Assembly: GCF_000176135.1 (NCBI RefSeq)
Contig: NZ_ACZN01000015.1
Location: forward strand, 682,001-746,000
Length of the DNA: 64,000 bases
Source: Vibrio coralliilyticus ATCC BAA-450
GTDB lineage: Bacteria; Pseudomonadota; Gammaproteobacteria; Enterobacterales; Vibrionaceae
Direction: 5' to 3'
In this document: piece after piece, positions 7,240-16,724 of the stretch
Numbering within the stretch: the first letter of the stretch is position 1
Layout: every line of letters starts with the position of its first letter
Program-made: the position numbers and the translations under genes
The notes under the pieces: generated by a model
Told to the model about the DNA's origin: nothing
What the model saw: only the letters and a program-made list of their open reading frames with translations
Databases searched by the model: none

Positions 7240-8049
7240 TTAAAACGCTTGTACTGTTTTGTACGCACACATTGCTCGCGCTTTCTCACTTCCCTCAGTT
7301 TTATTTTGCTCGAAACAATGGCGATATGACGCAATGTATTGGTTGAATGCTTCCATTGCAGCGGGTTTAGGTTGATTTAATAACGTCTCAATAAATTGAC
7401 GCGATCCGATTTCAAAATGCTGGGTGTCTATCGGCGTATTCCAATCACCGCCCCAGATAAGAAATCCATGGTGTGCGAAAAGTGCTGTGACGTCTTCGGC
7501 CATGCCCTGACGTTCGATCTCATTTCTAGCTCGAAAACGAGTTCGGTTGATGTAGTTATCTACTGATTGAGTCGGTTTTACCGTAATTTTTCCATCTGGC
7601 CCAAACTCTAGAAATGGGTTTTGTACCGGGTTGATATCAATGGCGACACCATAAGCATGTTTCGACCAACTAGACCCTCCAGTGATGGGGCGCGCATTGA
7701 AAGCGCTACTATTGTTCGCGGCCATCGAAGCATTATCATCACCTTTGAATTCACGCATCAAACGAGCAGAATGAAGAGGAAACTGACGTTTATGCAGTTC
7801 TGTAAAAATCCGCTCAACGGAAGGCGCTACAACATCGAACACGATCATGCTGCCTTGCTTCGTTTGACCATCAAAAGTGACGAAGTCGAAATCCACTTTA
7901 GAAAGCCTATCACAGCCTACCGGAGCACCTTCACTCAATACTCCCTGCTTCTTCATCATGTCACATTGCCATTCCGAAACAGGAGCGACTTTAGCGTACC
8001 CCGTCGAACTCAATAAGACAGCGAGCAAGCCCAGCCAATGTTTTTTCAT
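7240..8049 (-). CDS. Secreted M15-family metallopeptidase (D-Ala-D-Ala carboxypeptidase-like)
   Basis: A 269-aa zinc peptidase of the VanY/M15 type, expected in the periplasm and acting on peptidoglycan peptides. An N-terminal signal peptide (about 1-19, ending STGYA) is followed by the catalytic domain. Zinc ligands are visible in SKHAYGVAIDINP (H131, D138) and in DTQHFEIG (H211). The IWGGDWN segment just before the last motif is typical of the subgroup also called extensin-like or M15C. It stands alone between the element boundary and the chemoreceptor gene. The actual substrate is not shown by sequence. Confidence 0.85.
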   Translation of the reverse strand: MKKHWLGLLAVLLSSTGYAKVAPVSEWQCDMMKKQGVLSEGAPVGCDRLSKVDFDFVTFDGQTKQGSMIVFDVVAPSVERIFTELHKRQFPLHSARLMREFKGDDNASMAANNSSAFNARPITGGSSWSKHAYGVAIDINPVQNPFLEFGPDGKITVKPTQSVDNYINRTRFRARNEIERQGMAEDVTALFAHHGFLIWGGDWNTPIDTQHFEIGSRQFIETLLNQPKPAAMEAFNQYIASYRHCFEQNKTEGSEKARAMCAYKTVQAF

Positions 8050-8221
8050 TTCACTTATCTCAACGGATTCCCTGAAGGTGGACTTATTCTAGCGAATTGA
8101 CTGATTAGGCGAGATATTTAAAGCACTGAATTTACGTCAAATTGTGATTCTGACTCCGAGAAGCTTTCAAGTGCGTGTTAGGAATGAAAGTAACGCTGGG
8201 AATCAGTTGAAAAACGGATAG

Positions 8222-8262
8222 AAAAACTCAATAGAAAGCCAACCACTTCCTACTGAGTTTTT
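8222..8262. terminator. Likely terminator of the chemoreceptor gene
   Basis: The arms AAAAACTCA (8222-8230) and TGAGTTTTT (8254-8262) form a 9-bp stem directly after the stop of the minus-strand chemoreceptor gene. The loop is long (23 nt), so confidence is moderate. Confidence 0.5.
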
Positions 8263-8277
8263 GCAATGTTGATTTCA

Positions 8278-9588
8278 TTAACTTTCGTTGCCTTTGAAAC
8301 TGTTCACCGCGGAGGCAACACTTTCGGCACCTGTATATATCTCATCCATCGTCTCTGAGACGGTTTGAATTTTGCCGCTGGCTTCCTGAGCGACATAATT
8401 GACATCATTCATCGCCTGCGTGACTTCTTTGGTCAGTGACATATTTTTGTTGACCACCTGCGTGATTTCTTCCGTAGACTCTGATGTCCTTGAAGCCAAC
8501 TTACGCACTTCGTCGGCCACCACAGCAAACCCTCGGCCTTGGTCACCAGCGCGTGCCGCCTCGATAGCAGCATTCAGTGCTAACAAGTTGGTTTGCTCTG
8601 CAATGCTGCCTATGGTTTTTACAATTTCAGAGACATCATCCGAAAGCGATGCTAGCTCCTCAACCTGACTGATCGATACCGTAAGGTTATCCATCATTCT
8701 TTGCGAAATTCCCACAGTATCTTGCAAGACCTGATTGCCTTCCTGAGCCACTTGCGAAGTTTGTAGTGCGGTTGAATAAGCGATGTTTGCCGCTTCCGAG
8801 ATCGCCATTTCGCGATTCACATCATCGGTGATGTCTGAAGCAAATTTCACCACTTTATACACTTCTCCTTTCTCGTTGCGCACTGGGCTGTAAGATGCCT
8901 GAATCCACAACTCCTCCCCGTAGCTGGTCTTACGTAAGAATCGGCCCGAGAAAGCACGACCTTGAGCCAGTTCGCGCCAGAAGTTTGGGTTTTCATGATA
9001 AAAATCATCAAAACAAAACATGCGGTGATGCTGCCCCTGAACCTGCTCAATTGCGTAACCCAAACCAGAGAGGAAGTTCTTATTCGCGTCAAGAATGGTA
9101 CCGTCGGGCTGAAACTCAATCACGGCAAAGTTTTGATGAAGCGCCGTAATAAGATCTTTATCCGCCTGAGCTTTCTTAACTTTCTCAGTGACGTCACTGG
9201 CAATTTTCATCACACTTTTCACACTACCAGTGTCATCAAAAATGGGAAAGTAAGTCGCTTCAATAATGACCAAATCCCCCGTTTTACTGTAGCGTTCAAA
9301 AGTACCTGATTTCACTTCACCTCTCGCCAAAGATTGCCAGAACTGAGTGTAATCAGCGCTCTGGGTATAACTCTTATCGCAGAATATTCGATGATGCTTA
9401 CCCATTAGCTCTTCAGGTTGGTAACCCATTGCCTGTAAAAACAGTGGACTGGCATTTTGGATGTGCCCCTCAGTATCGAACTCAATGGTCACTAACGACT
9501 TGCTCATAGAGGCAACAATCAGATGATTGTGATGCTGAAGGCTAAGCTTTTGTTCAGATTCTTCATTATTTTTGTCAAATGGCCACAT
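8278..9588 (-). CDS. Soluble methyl-accepting chemotaxis protein with two PAS domains
   Basis: A 436-aa chemoreceptor. Two PAS domains (about 25-135 and 145-260) each carry a similar HHR-[IM]-FC segment (KHHRIFCD and QHHRMFCF), which suggests duplication. The C-terminal signalling domain contains the conserved hairpin tip [20 protein letters not shown] and [13 protein letters not shown], which contacts CheA/CheW. No transmembrane segment or HAMP domain is present, so this is a cytoplasmic receptor. PAS domains of this type often bind haem or flavin and sense redox or energy state; the ligand here is unknown. A hairpin after the stop probably ends transcription. Confidence 0.92.
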   Translation of the reverse strand: MWPFDKNNEESEQKLSLQHHNHLIVASMSKSLVTIEFDTEGHIQNASPLFLQAMGYQPEELMGKHHRIFCDKSYTQSADYTQFWQSLARGEVKSGTFERYSKTGDLVIIEATYFPIFDDTGSVKSVMKIASDVTEKVKKAQADKDLITALHQNFAVIEFQPDGTILDANKNFLSGLGYAIEQVQGQHHRMFCFDDFYHENPNFWRELAQGRAFSGRFLRKTSYGEELWIQASYSPVRNEKGEVYKVVKFASDITDDVNREMAISEAANIAYSTALQTSQVAQEGNQVLQDTVGISQRMMDNLTVSISQVEELASLSDDVSEIVKTIGSIAEQTNLLALNAAIEAARAGDQGRGFAVVADEVRKLASRTSESTEEITQVVNKNMSLTKEVTQAMNDVNYVAQEASGKIQTVSETMDEIYTGAESVASAVNSFKGNES

Positions 9589-9810
9589 AACTTACACACT
9601 CTTCATGCTCAATGAATTGCTTTAAGTATGGTTGCTGGTTCAAATTATGCACACACCTCTAAAGGGGTAGCAATATCTGTCGCTCTCAAAGACTTAGAAC
9701 GCACTTTTTCATGAAAGTGGAGTGAGAACATTGGTTTAGCTATGCAACAAACCACACATTAAATAGATTAATGAGAACCAATAGACCAATAACTAAGGTG
9801 CGCCTCAGTG

Positions 9811-11451
9811 ATGACTTTTGTATTCAGAGTTTTATGTGTTTTTAGCCTATGTTTTTCCTCTTTTTATACATTTGCTGCAGAGCGATTTCCATTGGCGCCA
9901 CCTGACACCAGTAGCCCACAAGCAACCTATCTCAGCTTCACACATTTAGTCGAGCAGGCGAATCAAACGCTGCTTGAACTACCCTCTTTACCAGCAACAG
10001 AGAAAGAGGCGGCCAGACAATCGGTGTACGCCCTGTTCAACAAAGCAATGCAATGCTTTGACTTGTCTGAAGTACCCAAGTCGAGCCAGCAACGAGTCGC
10101 ACTCGAGTCCGTCATGTTGATGAAAGAAATCCTCGACCGTCTACCTGAATTTGAAGCTGCATCGATTCCGGATCAAAGCAAGCTGAGCTACTGGCGATTG
10201 CCTCATACTCAGTTGATCATTGAAAAGCAAGCCGATGGCAAATACCTTTTTTCCGCTCAAACCGTCGATAAACTCTACTCTAGCTATCAGCTCGTCAAAC
10301 ACTTACCTAATCGTAACGGTACGGTAGAAGACTTTTACCAGTACTACTCTTTGAGTGCCGGGAAGCTGATTCCTCCCGCTTGGTTTGGTTACATTGAAGC
10401 CCTCCCCGATGTATTCATGGAAGAATTTTCCGATCAAGCAATATGGCAATGGCTCGCACTAGCGATAGTGAGTGTAGTGTTATTCGCTTACGGTTATGCG
10501 GTTTATCGCTATATTGGCAACACCATAATGACGCCTATTTTTATGGCTTTGGGGATTGGTGGCTTTCTGTACCTGATCAGTCATGAAATCAATATGACGG
10601 GCAAGCTGATGTCGACATTAAACGTCTCTGGTGAATTGTTGAGCTGGCTTTTAGTGACTCAGTCAGCCTACCTGATTGGCTATAAAGCCTGCACGGTTTT
10701 GCCTAACCGAGGTGAACATGCCTCTAATCTGCGTCAAAGCGTGACACAAATTGTCGGCACTTTAGTCGGCTCCGCTCTGGCAGTGTCAATCTTTGGCTAT
10801 GGCTTAAGTCGTATCGGCGTTCCGGTTTACGGTATCGTCACCGGGCTGAGCCTTGGCGGTATGGCCATCGCTCTAGCGATTCGTCCGACAATGGAAAACC
10901 TGATCGGTGGCGTAATTCTATTTATGGACAAATCATTATCCGTTGGTGATTACTGCCAAATTGGCCAAGTCTCTGGTGTTGTTGAACGTATCGGTGTTCG
11001 GTCGACACGAATCCGAGCGAAAGATCGTACCCAAATAACTATTGCCAATGGCGATCTGGTTAAGATGGAAATCGTCAACTTCACTCGCCGTGATCGCTAC
11101 CCATTTTCCACTCAGATCGGTCTGCGTTATGAGACAACTATGCCTCAGGTTGAGCAAATTGCGTATGAAATAAAAACAGCACTTCTCGCCCACCCCGATG
11201 TTCTCGAGTCCCCGCTACGTGTCCACTTTTCTTCCTTTGGTGAATACAGCCTAAACATTGATGTACTGGCTCATATTGATACCAAAGACAGAAATGAGTT
11301 CTTGCAGTTGCAACAAGATCTATTGATGCGTATCGAGCAAATTGTTAAAGCGAATCATGCAGAATTTGCTCTGCCTGCCCAAACAACCTACCTGCACATG
11401 TCAGCAAACACAGCAGAACAAGGCCGCTCCAAGTCAGAAGCGCTCACTTAA
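9811..11451 (+). CDS. MscS-type mechanosensitive ion channel with periplasmic N-terminal domain
   Basis: A 546-aa inner-membrane channel. A signal sequence ending at TFAA is followed by a periplasmic domain of about 180 residues and then several membrane spans (from about 210). The MscS pore region contains GIVTGLSLGGMAIALAIRPT and the adjoining beta domain GGVILFMDKSLSVGDYCQIG. The family opens under membrane tension to release solutes on hypo-osmotic shock. The start is either the GTG at 9808 or the ATG at 9811, which share an AAGG site at 9795-9798; I give the ATG. The neighbouring BCCT gene handles the opposite osmotic stress, although the two genes converge rather than form an operon. 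Confidence 0.9.
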   Translation: MTFVFRVLCVFSLCFSSFYTFAAERFPLAPPDTSSPQATYLSFTHLVEQANQTLLELPSLPATEKEAARQSVYALFNKAMQCFDLSEVPKSSQQRVALESVMLMKEILDRLPEFEAASIPDQSKLSYWRLPHTQLIIEKQADGKYLFSAQTVDKLYSSYQLVKHLPNRNGTVEDFYQYYSLSAGKLIPPAWFGYIEALPDVFMEEFSDQAIWQWLALAIVSVVLFAYGYAVYRYIGNTIMTPIFMALGIGGFLYLISHEINMTGKLMSTLNVSGELLSWLLVTQSAYLIGYKACTVLPNRGEHASNLRQSVTQIVGTLVGSALAVSIFGYGLSRIGVPVYGIVTGLSLGGMAIALAIRPTMENLIGGVILFMDKSLSVGDYCQIGQVSGVVERIGVRSTRIRAKDRTQITIANGDLVKMEIVNFTRRDRYPFSTQIGLRYETTMPQVEQIAYEIKTALLAHPDVLESPLRVHFSSFGEYSLNIDVLAHIDTKDRNEFLQLQQDLLMRIEQIVKANHAEFALPAQTTYLHMSANTAEQGRSKSEALT

Positions 11452-11458
11452 AATGATT

Positions 11459-11497
11459 GAAATGGAACAATGGCTAAACCCGTGATTGCTCCATTTC
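11459..11497. terminator. Hairpin between the convergent MscS and BCCT genes
   Basis: The arms GAAATGGA (11459-11466) and TCCATTTC (11490-11497) are extended by an inner CAAT/ATTG pairing. The structure lies between the two convergent stop codons and probably serves both genes. There is no strong T run, so confidence is moderate. Confidence 0.5.
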
Positions 11498-11514
11498 ACT
11501 TTACGGCAATCGGC

Positions 11515-12987
11515 TCATATTTGTGGCTGGGAGCCTGAACCACTTCGTGTAGCAAACTTGTCCGGTAACCACTTTTCAATCAACACGGCAATGGCTTGAC
11601 ACACCATGACTAAGGTAAATGGGATTGCTCCAGCAATCGCCACCTGTTTATTCAAGTCGACATCGTTAATGGTGACCAGCGCTAGGCCCATCACAACAAC
11701 AATGACAGACCAACTAACTTTACTGCTGATACGCTCATCTCCCGTCAGCATGCCTGCGGCATAAATAGCTGAATCCGAGCTGGAAATAACAAACGTCAGC
11801 AACAGCACTAACGCCGTAATAGAAAGAACACCACTTAATGGTAAGTGTTCAAAGAAACTAAATAGACCTTTCGTATAATCCTGCTGCACCGCTGAAACCA
11901 CCTCATTGAGGTAACTGCTTTCAAACACCGCTCCGGCAAAACTTGAGAACCACACAATCGACGCCAAAGTAGGCACCATGATTGTACAAAACAAAAACTG
12001 TCGAACGGTTCGACCACGGCTGATACGCGCAATAAAAGGCCCTACGAATGGTGCCCAGGAAATCCACCAAATTAAGTAGATCACCGTCCATCCTTGACTC
12101 CACTTCTCCCCACCTTCAATGGCTGACAACGAAACCTGTGGCAGTATCGCGATGTACGCTTTCAGCGAACTGGCAAGACGACCAATCACACCCGCCATAT
12201 CAACATTCGCAAGTACGAAACCTAGCAACGCGACCATCAGCCAAATATTGAAGCTACTCAGCCGCTTAATCCCACGTTCAAGCCCAAGCACACTAGAAAA
12301 AGTAAACAGCACGCCAATGACTATGGTTAGCCCAATACGCAGGTTAGTCAGGTCAGCCGTCGTGCCCGTCAAACTTCTCACACCCTGCTCGACAAGCGCC
12401 ATGGTGTTGGCCAGCACGCCAGCGATACCAAACAAAATCGCCAGCACAGCGATCAGGTCAACAATACCTAGCCAACCCGTTCGGCGACGAGAAAACGAGG
12501 CACTCACACGCATTGGCCGCTGTTTAACGTAAGCTAACCATCCCATCAATAACCCTGCCAGCGCATAGAGGCTCCATGCATGTACCCCCCAATGAAAATA
12601 CGTCAGGGCAAGCGCCGTATCTTGCACATCATTGACCAGCCCTACAGGCGGCATGTTGGCAAAGTGGAAAATAGGCTCGGCGACACCCCAGAAAATCAGC
12701 CCTGAGCCCATGCCTGTCGTAAAGAGCATAACGAGCCAAGAGATGAAGCTAAACTCTGGTTGTTGGTTGCCCAGTTTCACCTTTCCTAAAGGCGACAGAC
12801 ACAATACCGCGCAGGTAACAAATGCTAACGTAGAGAGTAAGATCACTTCATCATCAAGTTGAGCAATAACCAAGTTGGTCAGCTCTGCAATTTTGTACAC
12901 ACTAAACTGAGGGAACAGGGTTACGATAGCAGCCGTAGCAATAGCAAACCCCATAATCACGCGAGATTGAAGGTGATTTGAATTCAT
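11515..12987 (-). CDS. BCCT-family betaine/choline/carnitine transporter
   Basis: A 490-aa secondary carrier with about twelve hydrophobic spans. The family motif region GMGSGLIFWGVAEPIFHFAN is present, as is the signature WTVIYLIWWISWAPFVGPFI followed by ARISRGRTVRQF. Members import quaternary ammonium compounds such as glycine betaine, choline or carnitine, usually driven by Na+ or H+, to protect against high salinity. The aromatic-box tryptophans of the WWISWAPF segment support a betaine-type substrate, but the exact compound cannot be read from sequence. The C-terminal tail is short, so turgor sensing by a long extension seems unlikely. Confidence 0.93.
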   Translation of the reverse strand: MNSNHLQSRVIMGFAIATAAIVTLFPQFSVYKIAELTNLVIAQLDDEVILLSTLAFVTCAVLCLSPLGKVKLGNQQPEFSFISWLVMLFTTGMGSGLIFWGVAEPIFHFANMPPVGLVNDVQDTALALTYFHWGVHAWSLYALAGLLMGWLAYVKQRPMRVSASFSRRRTGWLGIVDLIAVLAILFGIAGVLANTMALVEQGVRSLTGTTADLTNLRIGLTIVIGVLFTFSSVLGLERGIKRLSSFNIWLMVALLGFVLANVDMAGVIGRLASSLKAYIAILPQVSLSAIEGGEKWSQGWTVIYLIWWISWAPFVGPFIARISRGRTVRQFLFCTIMVPTLASIVWFSSFAGAVFESSYLNEVVSAVQQDYTKGLFSFFEHLPLSGVLSITALVLLLTFVISSSDSAIYAAGMLTGDERISSKVSWSVIVVVMGLALVTINDVDLNKQVAIAGAIPFTLVMVCQAIAVLIEKWLPDKFATRSGSGSQPQI

Positions 12988-13241
12988 AATTTGAGAAGCC
13001 TTTAGAGGCGAAGATAGGTATAGAACTACTGTGCCGCCACGCCTGTTTACTGTCTATTAACAATCGCTTCTCCTCATCAGGAATGCGCAACCAATCACAG
13101 ACAGAAAAATTTGTTTATCCCCCCGCAATCTAACTGAGATAAATGCCGATTAGACGATCTGTTATCTTCATGATATTCAACACACTCGTTAACACTTTTC
13201 TCGACGCCGTCTCTCATATCGCTGTTTATAATCGCTAATCA

Positions 13242-13973
13242 TTGTCATTAGTAGAAGTCATCACCTTGATACCGGGAAAATCATATTTCAAATCGCTCAA
13301 GAAACGCTGGAAGCAACAGGCCAAAGATAAAGTCAAAGCCATGCTGCTAGGATGCGTACCGGGACAAAAAAATCCACAACAACGGTTAGGATCATCCCGC
13401 CCGGCTGGTAGCTGCCAATTGAAACACACCCTCTGCCACAACCTTGAACAATATGAAGGTAAGGTGCCTCACATGTACCTCGACACCCGAGGCCACGTGA
13501 CAACCGGTATTGGGCACTTGATTGCCAATACTCATCAGGCCGCAGAATTGGAGTTTCTCCATCTATCTTCGGGAAAACGAGCTACAAAATCAGAGATCAT
13601 TAAAGAGTTCACACGGATACGGAAGCTTCCCTACGGGCAAAAATACGGTGCGGGGTTTTACAAAAAACACACAGGCTTGATTCTGAGTGACCAAGCTATG
13701 TTTACCATGATGGAGCAGCACATCGAGAGCTTTGAGAACGAACTGTGGGCTATTTATGGCAAGACAAACTTTGAGCGTTTACCAGACAACGTTAAGCTGG
13801 CGCTGTTTGATATGATCTTTAACTTAGGCATGCCCAAACTTAAAAATACGTTTGTGAAATTTAATCAGCATATTCACGCAGGCAACTTCCGTAAAGCGGC
13901 GCAGGAGTGTCGCCGTCGAGGCATTTCAGACAACCGTAATCAGTATGTGAGATCACTACTGGAAAGGGCATAA
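13242..13973 (+). CDS. GH24-type lysozyme (phage-lysozyme fold)
   Basis: A 243-aa putative peptidoglycan muramidase. The catalytic triad of T4-type lysozyme is matched by spacing: E72 in LEQYEGK, D81 in MYLDTRG and T87 in HVTTGIGHL. The DMIFNLG segment is a further family hallmark. The start is uncertain: TTG at 13242 (used here), TTG at 13266, or ATG at 13341, which would remove 33 residues. None has a strong ribosome site, and a TAA at 13236-13238 limits the frame upstream. No signal peptide, holin or other phage gene accompanies it. The N-terminal 60 residues are basic and not recognised. It could be a phage relic or a domesticated effector. Confidence 0.8.
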   Translation: MSLVEVITLIPGKSYFKSLKKRWKQQAKDKVKAMLLGCVPGQKNPQQRLGSSRPAGSCQLKHTLCHNLEQYEGKVPHMYLDTRGHVTTGIGHLIANTHQAAELEFLHLSSGKRATKSEIIKEFTRIRKLPYGQKYGAGFYKKHTGLILSDQAMFTMMEQHIESFENELWAIYGKTNFERLPDNVKLALFDMIFNLGMPKLKNTFVKFNQHIHAGNFRKAAQECRRRGISDNRNQYVRSLLERA

Positions 13974-13976
13974 AAA

Positions 13977-13996
13977 AGCGCCCCATTAGGGGCGCT
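13977..13996 (-). terminator. Rho-independent terminator of the protease operon
   Basis: An 8-bp perfect stem, AGCGCCCC (13977-13984) with GGGGCGCT (13989-13996), has a 4-nt loop and is followed by T6 on the minus strand. It lies directly after the stop of the I9-like gene. Confidence 0.88.
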
Positions 13997-14000
13997 CTGG

Positions 14001-14348
14001 TTATTGTGAGTAAAGACGTCGAATAGGCTCAGGCTCAACATAATCAATCAGCTCCTCATTGCTCAGCTTATCGATTTGATCCTGAGTGGCCGACACCACC
14101 AGCACATGCTGATTATCCAGTGCGTCGACGACTTCAATGTCATTAGAATGAAGAAGCTCTCTAGCTTGCTGCTCTTTGCCTTCGTGATACTTCACAAAGA
14201 ACCGCGGTTGCTCTGCCGCTGCCTGAGCAGGTCTCTTATCCACTGGGGGAAACGCCGGATTTCCTGCCATTGCATTGGCGGAGAAAGTCGCGGCCAGTAG
14301 GCTGAGAGCGCCAACACATGGCAATGACGTTAGTATTTGCTTCTTCAT
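14001..14348 (-). CDS. Secreted stand-alone I9-like (protease propeptide/inhibitor) protein
   Basis: A 115-aa exported protein: signal peptide to about residue 28 (ending SANAMA), a Pro/Ala/Gln-rich spacer, then an I9-like domain. The domain runs from RFFVKYHEGKEQQARELL to LIDYVEPEPIRRLYSQ. Its end closely parallels the end of the propeptide of the adjacent protease (VEYVEVDPPRYLLSE), and its start parallels KYIVKFKEDAPAPF. It is therefore probably a duplicated propeptide acting in trans as inhibitor or folding chaperone. The ATG at 14348 has GGAG five bases upstream and lies nine bases after the protease stop, so the two genes are surely co-transcribed. The alternative GTG at 14354 is less likely. 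Function is inferred. Confidence 0.75.
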   Translation of the reverse strand: MKKQILTSLPCVGALSLLAATFSANAMAGNPAFPPVDKRPAQAAAEQPRFFVKYHEGKEQQARELLHSNDIEVVDALDNQHVLVVSATQDQIDKLSNEELIDYVEPEPIRRLYSQ

Positions 14349-14357
14349 ACTCACTCC

Positions 14358-16724
14358 TTATTGAAATGATAGTGTCCAGCTATTGATGCTACCCGTATCT
14401 TGGTTAGCGCTGTCTACCGCATTCAACTTCCAAGTTCCTTTAGACTCAAAGCCACTAAAGTCAGCTTGGTAAGTCTCCTTGATGTTGTTTGCCGAACTGC
14501 CAGTATTGTCATGCAGTGTCACTTGACCACCTGTCGGTGACGTTAACGTAACACGTAAGTCACCGATGTATGTGTGACTAATGTCCAGTTCAACAGATAC
14601 CGTACCCGCATCACCAGAGCGTGATACATCCAATGAACTAGTCGCACCTGCGCTGTTGTTATCTGGAATCGCGATGGTATCTGAGTTAGTAAAGCTTGAT
14701 GGCGTTTGGTTCCCAGAATCTGCACCGTTATGCGTTGCAACCAGAGAGGCACCGCTGTACGCCGAGTAGCCGTACACCAATACTTCATAAGTACCCGCAG
14801 AGCTTACGTTCAGTGAACAGCTTTCACCGTTACCTTGTTCCCATGAACGGCAGTCATAGGTACTGGTACTAGGCGTACCATTAAAACGCACGTACATATC
14901 CGCATCACCCGTACCTCCACTCAGGTTAAAGGTCGCTTGAGTCGCATCAGAAGGAACGTCGAACGTGTAAATTGTGCTTGATTTGCTTCCTGCAGATAGT
15001 GAAGTTTTCGCAACACCATTCTCAAGTACTTTACTTAGATCGAGTGGGCCATTACAGCCAGAATCCAAGTAAGTCTTCGCGGCATCCGCATTCACCAAAC
15101 CATAACCTGTACGGTTGTCACGACCTTCAGAATCGATGTCCGTTGCCGATGCTGTCAGTGCTTTACGTACTTGTTGCGCTGTACACGTTGGGTGATAGCT
15201 CCATACTAGACCGGCAACACCTGCTACGTGTGGCGTCGCCATAGATGTACCATTGTAGTACTCGTAGTCTTCGCCCATAGTGGTTTTAACTGTGACCGTT
15301 TGACCAAGCTGATTCGCCAGCTCTAGACCGAATTCGCGGTCAACTGTGACAGATACCATACGATAGTCGTCGTTGTCATCCAGTACGAATGGGTTCTGTA
15401 AACCTGACAATTCTTGGTTACTGTATACGATCGCAGCTTTAGCACCTGCGTTGTAACATGCCTTCACCGGATTGATTTCTGGACGAACGCCCGTCGCCTG
15501 ATTATCAATACGCTCAGTCAGACAGATCTTGTCTGACATGTCGCCACAGTTGTAGCTGCCTGACGAGATATCACAAGCCGCAAGAGGCGCGGTAAAAGTG
15601 CCTGCAATTGGAGCTGACTTGTATGGGTTATCAAAGTCAGCTGGGACTTTTAGGATCTTACGGTTATGTGGAACGACGCCACGGTCGAAGTTGCTCACTC
15701 CGTTAATCGTAATATCTGAAAGCACACCTTCACCGACAGTTACGGTTGACAGTACCGCCACACCTGGCGCTGCAATCTCTACCTGATCGGTTGCTTGAGA
15801 GAAGGCCGCATGCTGGTTTTTGTTGTCCACTGCCGCCACTGACATCACAGAATCATAAGAAGCTGGGTAGCTGTGCGCTGTGTTACCTGAGTTACCTGCC
15901 GCAGCAATCAGCAGTACGCCATCATCGTATATCGACTGAAGTGCGTTGCGTTCTGTTCGGCTCGATTGGCTACCACCGAGGCTCATGTTGACTACATCGG
16001 CGCCATTATCCGCACAGGTCTGGATCGCCTTCACTAAGCTTGAAGAGTAGCCCCAACCCGCTTCATTAAACACCTTCACGATATGCAGATTGACGTTCTG
16101 GTTTGGCATCACGCCTTTAACGCCTTCGTTGTTAGCAATCGCAGCGATGGTACCTGCAACGTGAGTACCGTGAGCGTTATTATTACCCGGAGAACTCCAT
16201 GAGCCTGTACCACTGTCGTTGGTACCTTGGACACGGTTACCGCTCAGGTCGTTATGACTGATGTCGTAACCTGAATCAATAATACACACAGTACGGTTGC
16301 CCGCATTGGAGTCACTTAACAATTGAGCGTTAACGGCACTGAAGCCCCAAGGCGTGGTTTCGCTCAGTAGGTAGCGTGGAGGATCGACCTCAACATATTC
16401 AACCTGGCTATTCTCACGCAGTGCCGACAGCTCGCTGTCATCCACTTCCACACTGTAAAGTGCTTGGTTACCCAATTTCTCTACTTTGCGAGCTTTCACT
16501 TCATCTAACACCGCTTCGCGCGCTTTCGATGGAGCGACTGCTGAACTAGCCATTGAGAATGGTGCAGGTGCATCTTCTTTGAACTTGACTATATATTTAG
16601 TCGGGAGATCCGCTTCATTAAAGCCCATTGGTGACGCTGCGAAAGCAGACGTTGCACCAGCTATAGCCACTGTCATTGATGATAGGACGAATATCCCTTT
16701 GGTTTTATTTATCATGTTGTGCAT
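14358..16724 (-). CDS. Secreted subtilisin-like serine protease (S8) with PA, PPC and P domains
   Basis: A 788-aa extracellular protease precursor. In order it has a signal peptide (about 1-30), an I9 propeptide (about 40-118), an S8 catalytic domain and two C-terminal modules. The triad is D150 (CIIDSGYD), H185 (NAHGTHVAG) and S494 (NGTSMATPHVAG), with oxyanion N278. A protease-associated (PA) insertion with several Cys lies at about 360-475. A bacterial pre-peptidase C-terminal domain follows at about 565-665, then a proprotein-convertase P domain (about 680-788) ending SINSWTLSFQ. Such enzymes degrade host or environmental protein. The gene is followed nine bases later by the I9-like gene. 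The upstream region is long and AT-rich, so regulation is probably complex. Confidence 0.95.
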   Translation of the reverse strand: MHNMINKTKGIFVLSSMTVAIAGATSAFAASPMGFNEADLPTKYIVKFKEDAPAPFSMASSAVAPSKAREAVLDEVKARKVEKLGNQALYSVEVDDSELSALRENSQVEYVEVDPPRYLLSETTPWGFSAVNAQLLSDSNAGNRTVCIIDSGYDISHNDLSGNRVQGTNDSGTGSWSSPGNNNAHGTHVAGTIAAIANNEGVKGVMPNQNVNLHIVKVFNEAGWGYSSSLVKAIQTCADNGADVVNMSLGGSQSSRTERNALQSIYDDGVLLIAAAGNSGNTAHSYPASYDSVMSVAAVDNKNQHAAFSQATDQVEIAAPGVAVLSTVTVGEGVLSDITINGVSNFDRGVVPHNRKILKVPADFDNPYKSAPIAGTFTAPLAACDISSGSYNCGDMSDKICLTERIDNQATGVRPEINPVKACYNAGAKAAIVYSNQELSGLQNPFVLDDNDDYRMVSVTVDREFGLELANQLGQTVTVKTTMGEDYEYYNGTSMATPHVAGVAGLVWSYHPTCTAQQVRKALTASATDIDSEGRDNRTGYGLVNADAAKTYLDSGCNGPLDLSKVLENGVAKTSLSAGSKSSTIYTFDVPSDATQATFNLSGGTGDADMYVRFNGTPSTSTYDCRSWEQGNGESCSLNVSSAGTYEVLVYGYSAYSGASLVATHNGADSGNQTPSSFTNSDTIAIPDNNSAGATSSLDVSRSGDAGTVSVELDISHTYIGDLRVTLTSPTGGQVTLHDNTGSSANNIKETYQADFSGFESKGTWKLNAVDSANQDTGSINSWTLSFQ

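Noticed and set aside
12119..12532. 137-codon frame opposite the BCCT gene
   Set aside because: It is antisense to a clearly coding transporter and its composition mirrors that gene.
13341..13400. Lipobox-like LLGC in the GH24 lysozyme N-terminus
   Set aside because: There is no hydrophobic stretch before it and the preceding residues are highly basic, so it is not a lipoprotein signal.
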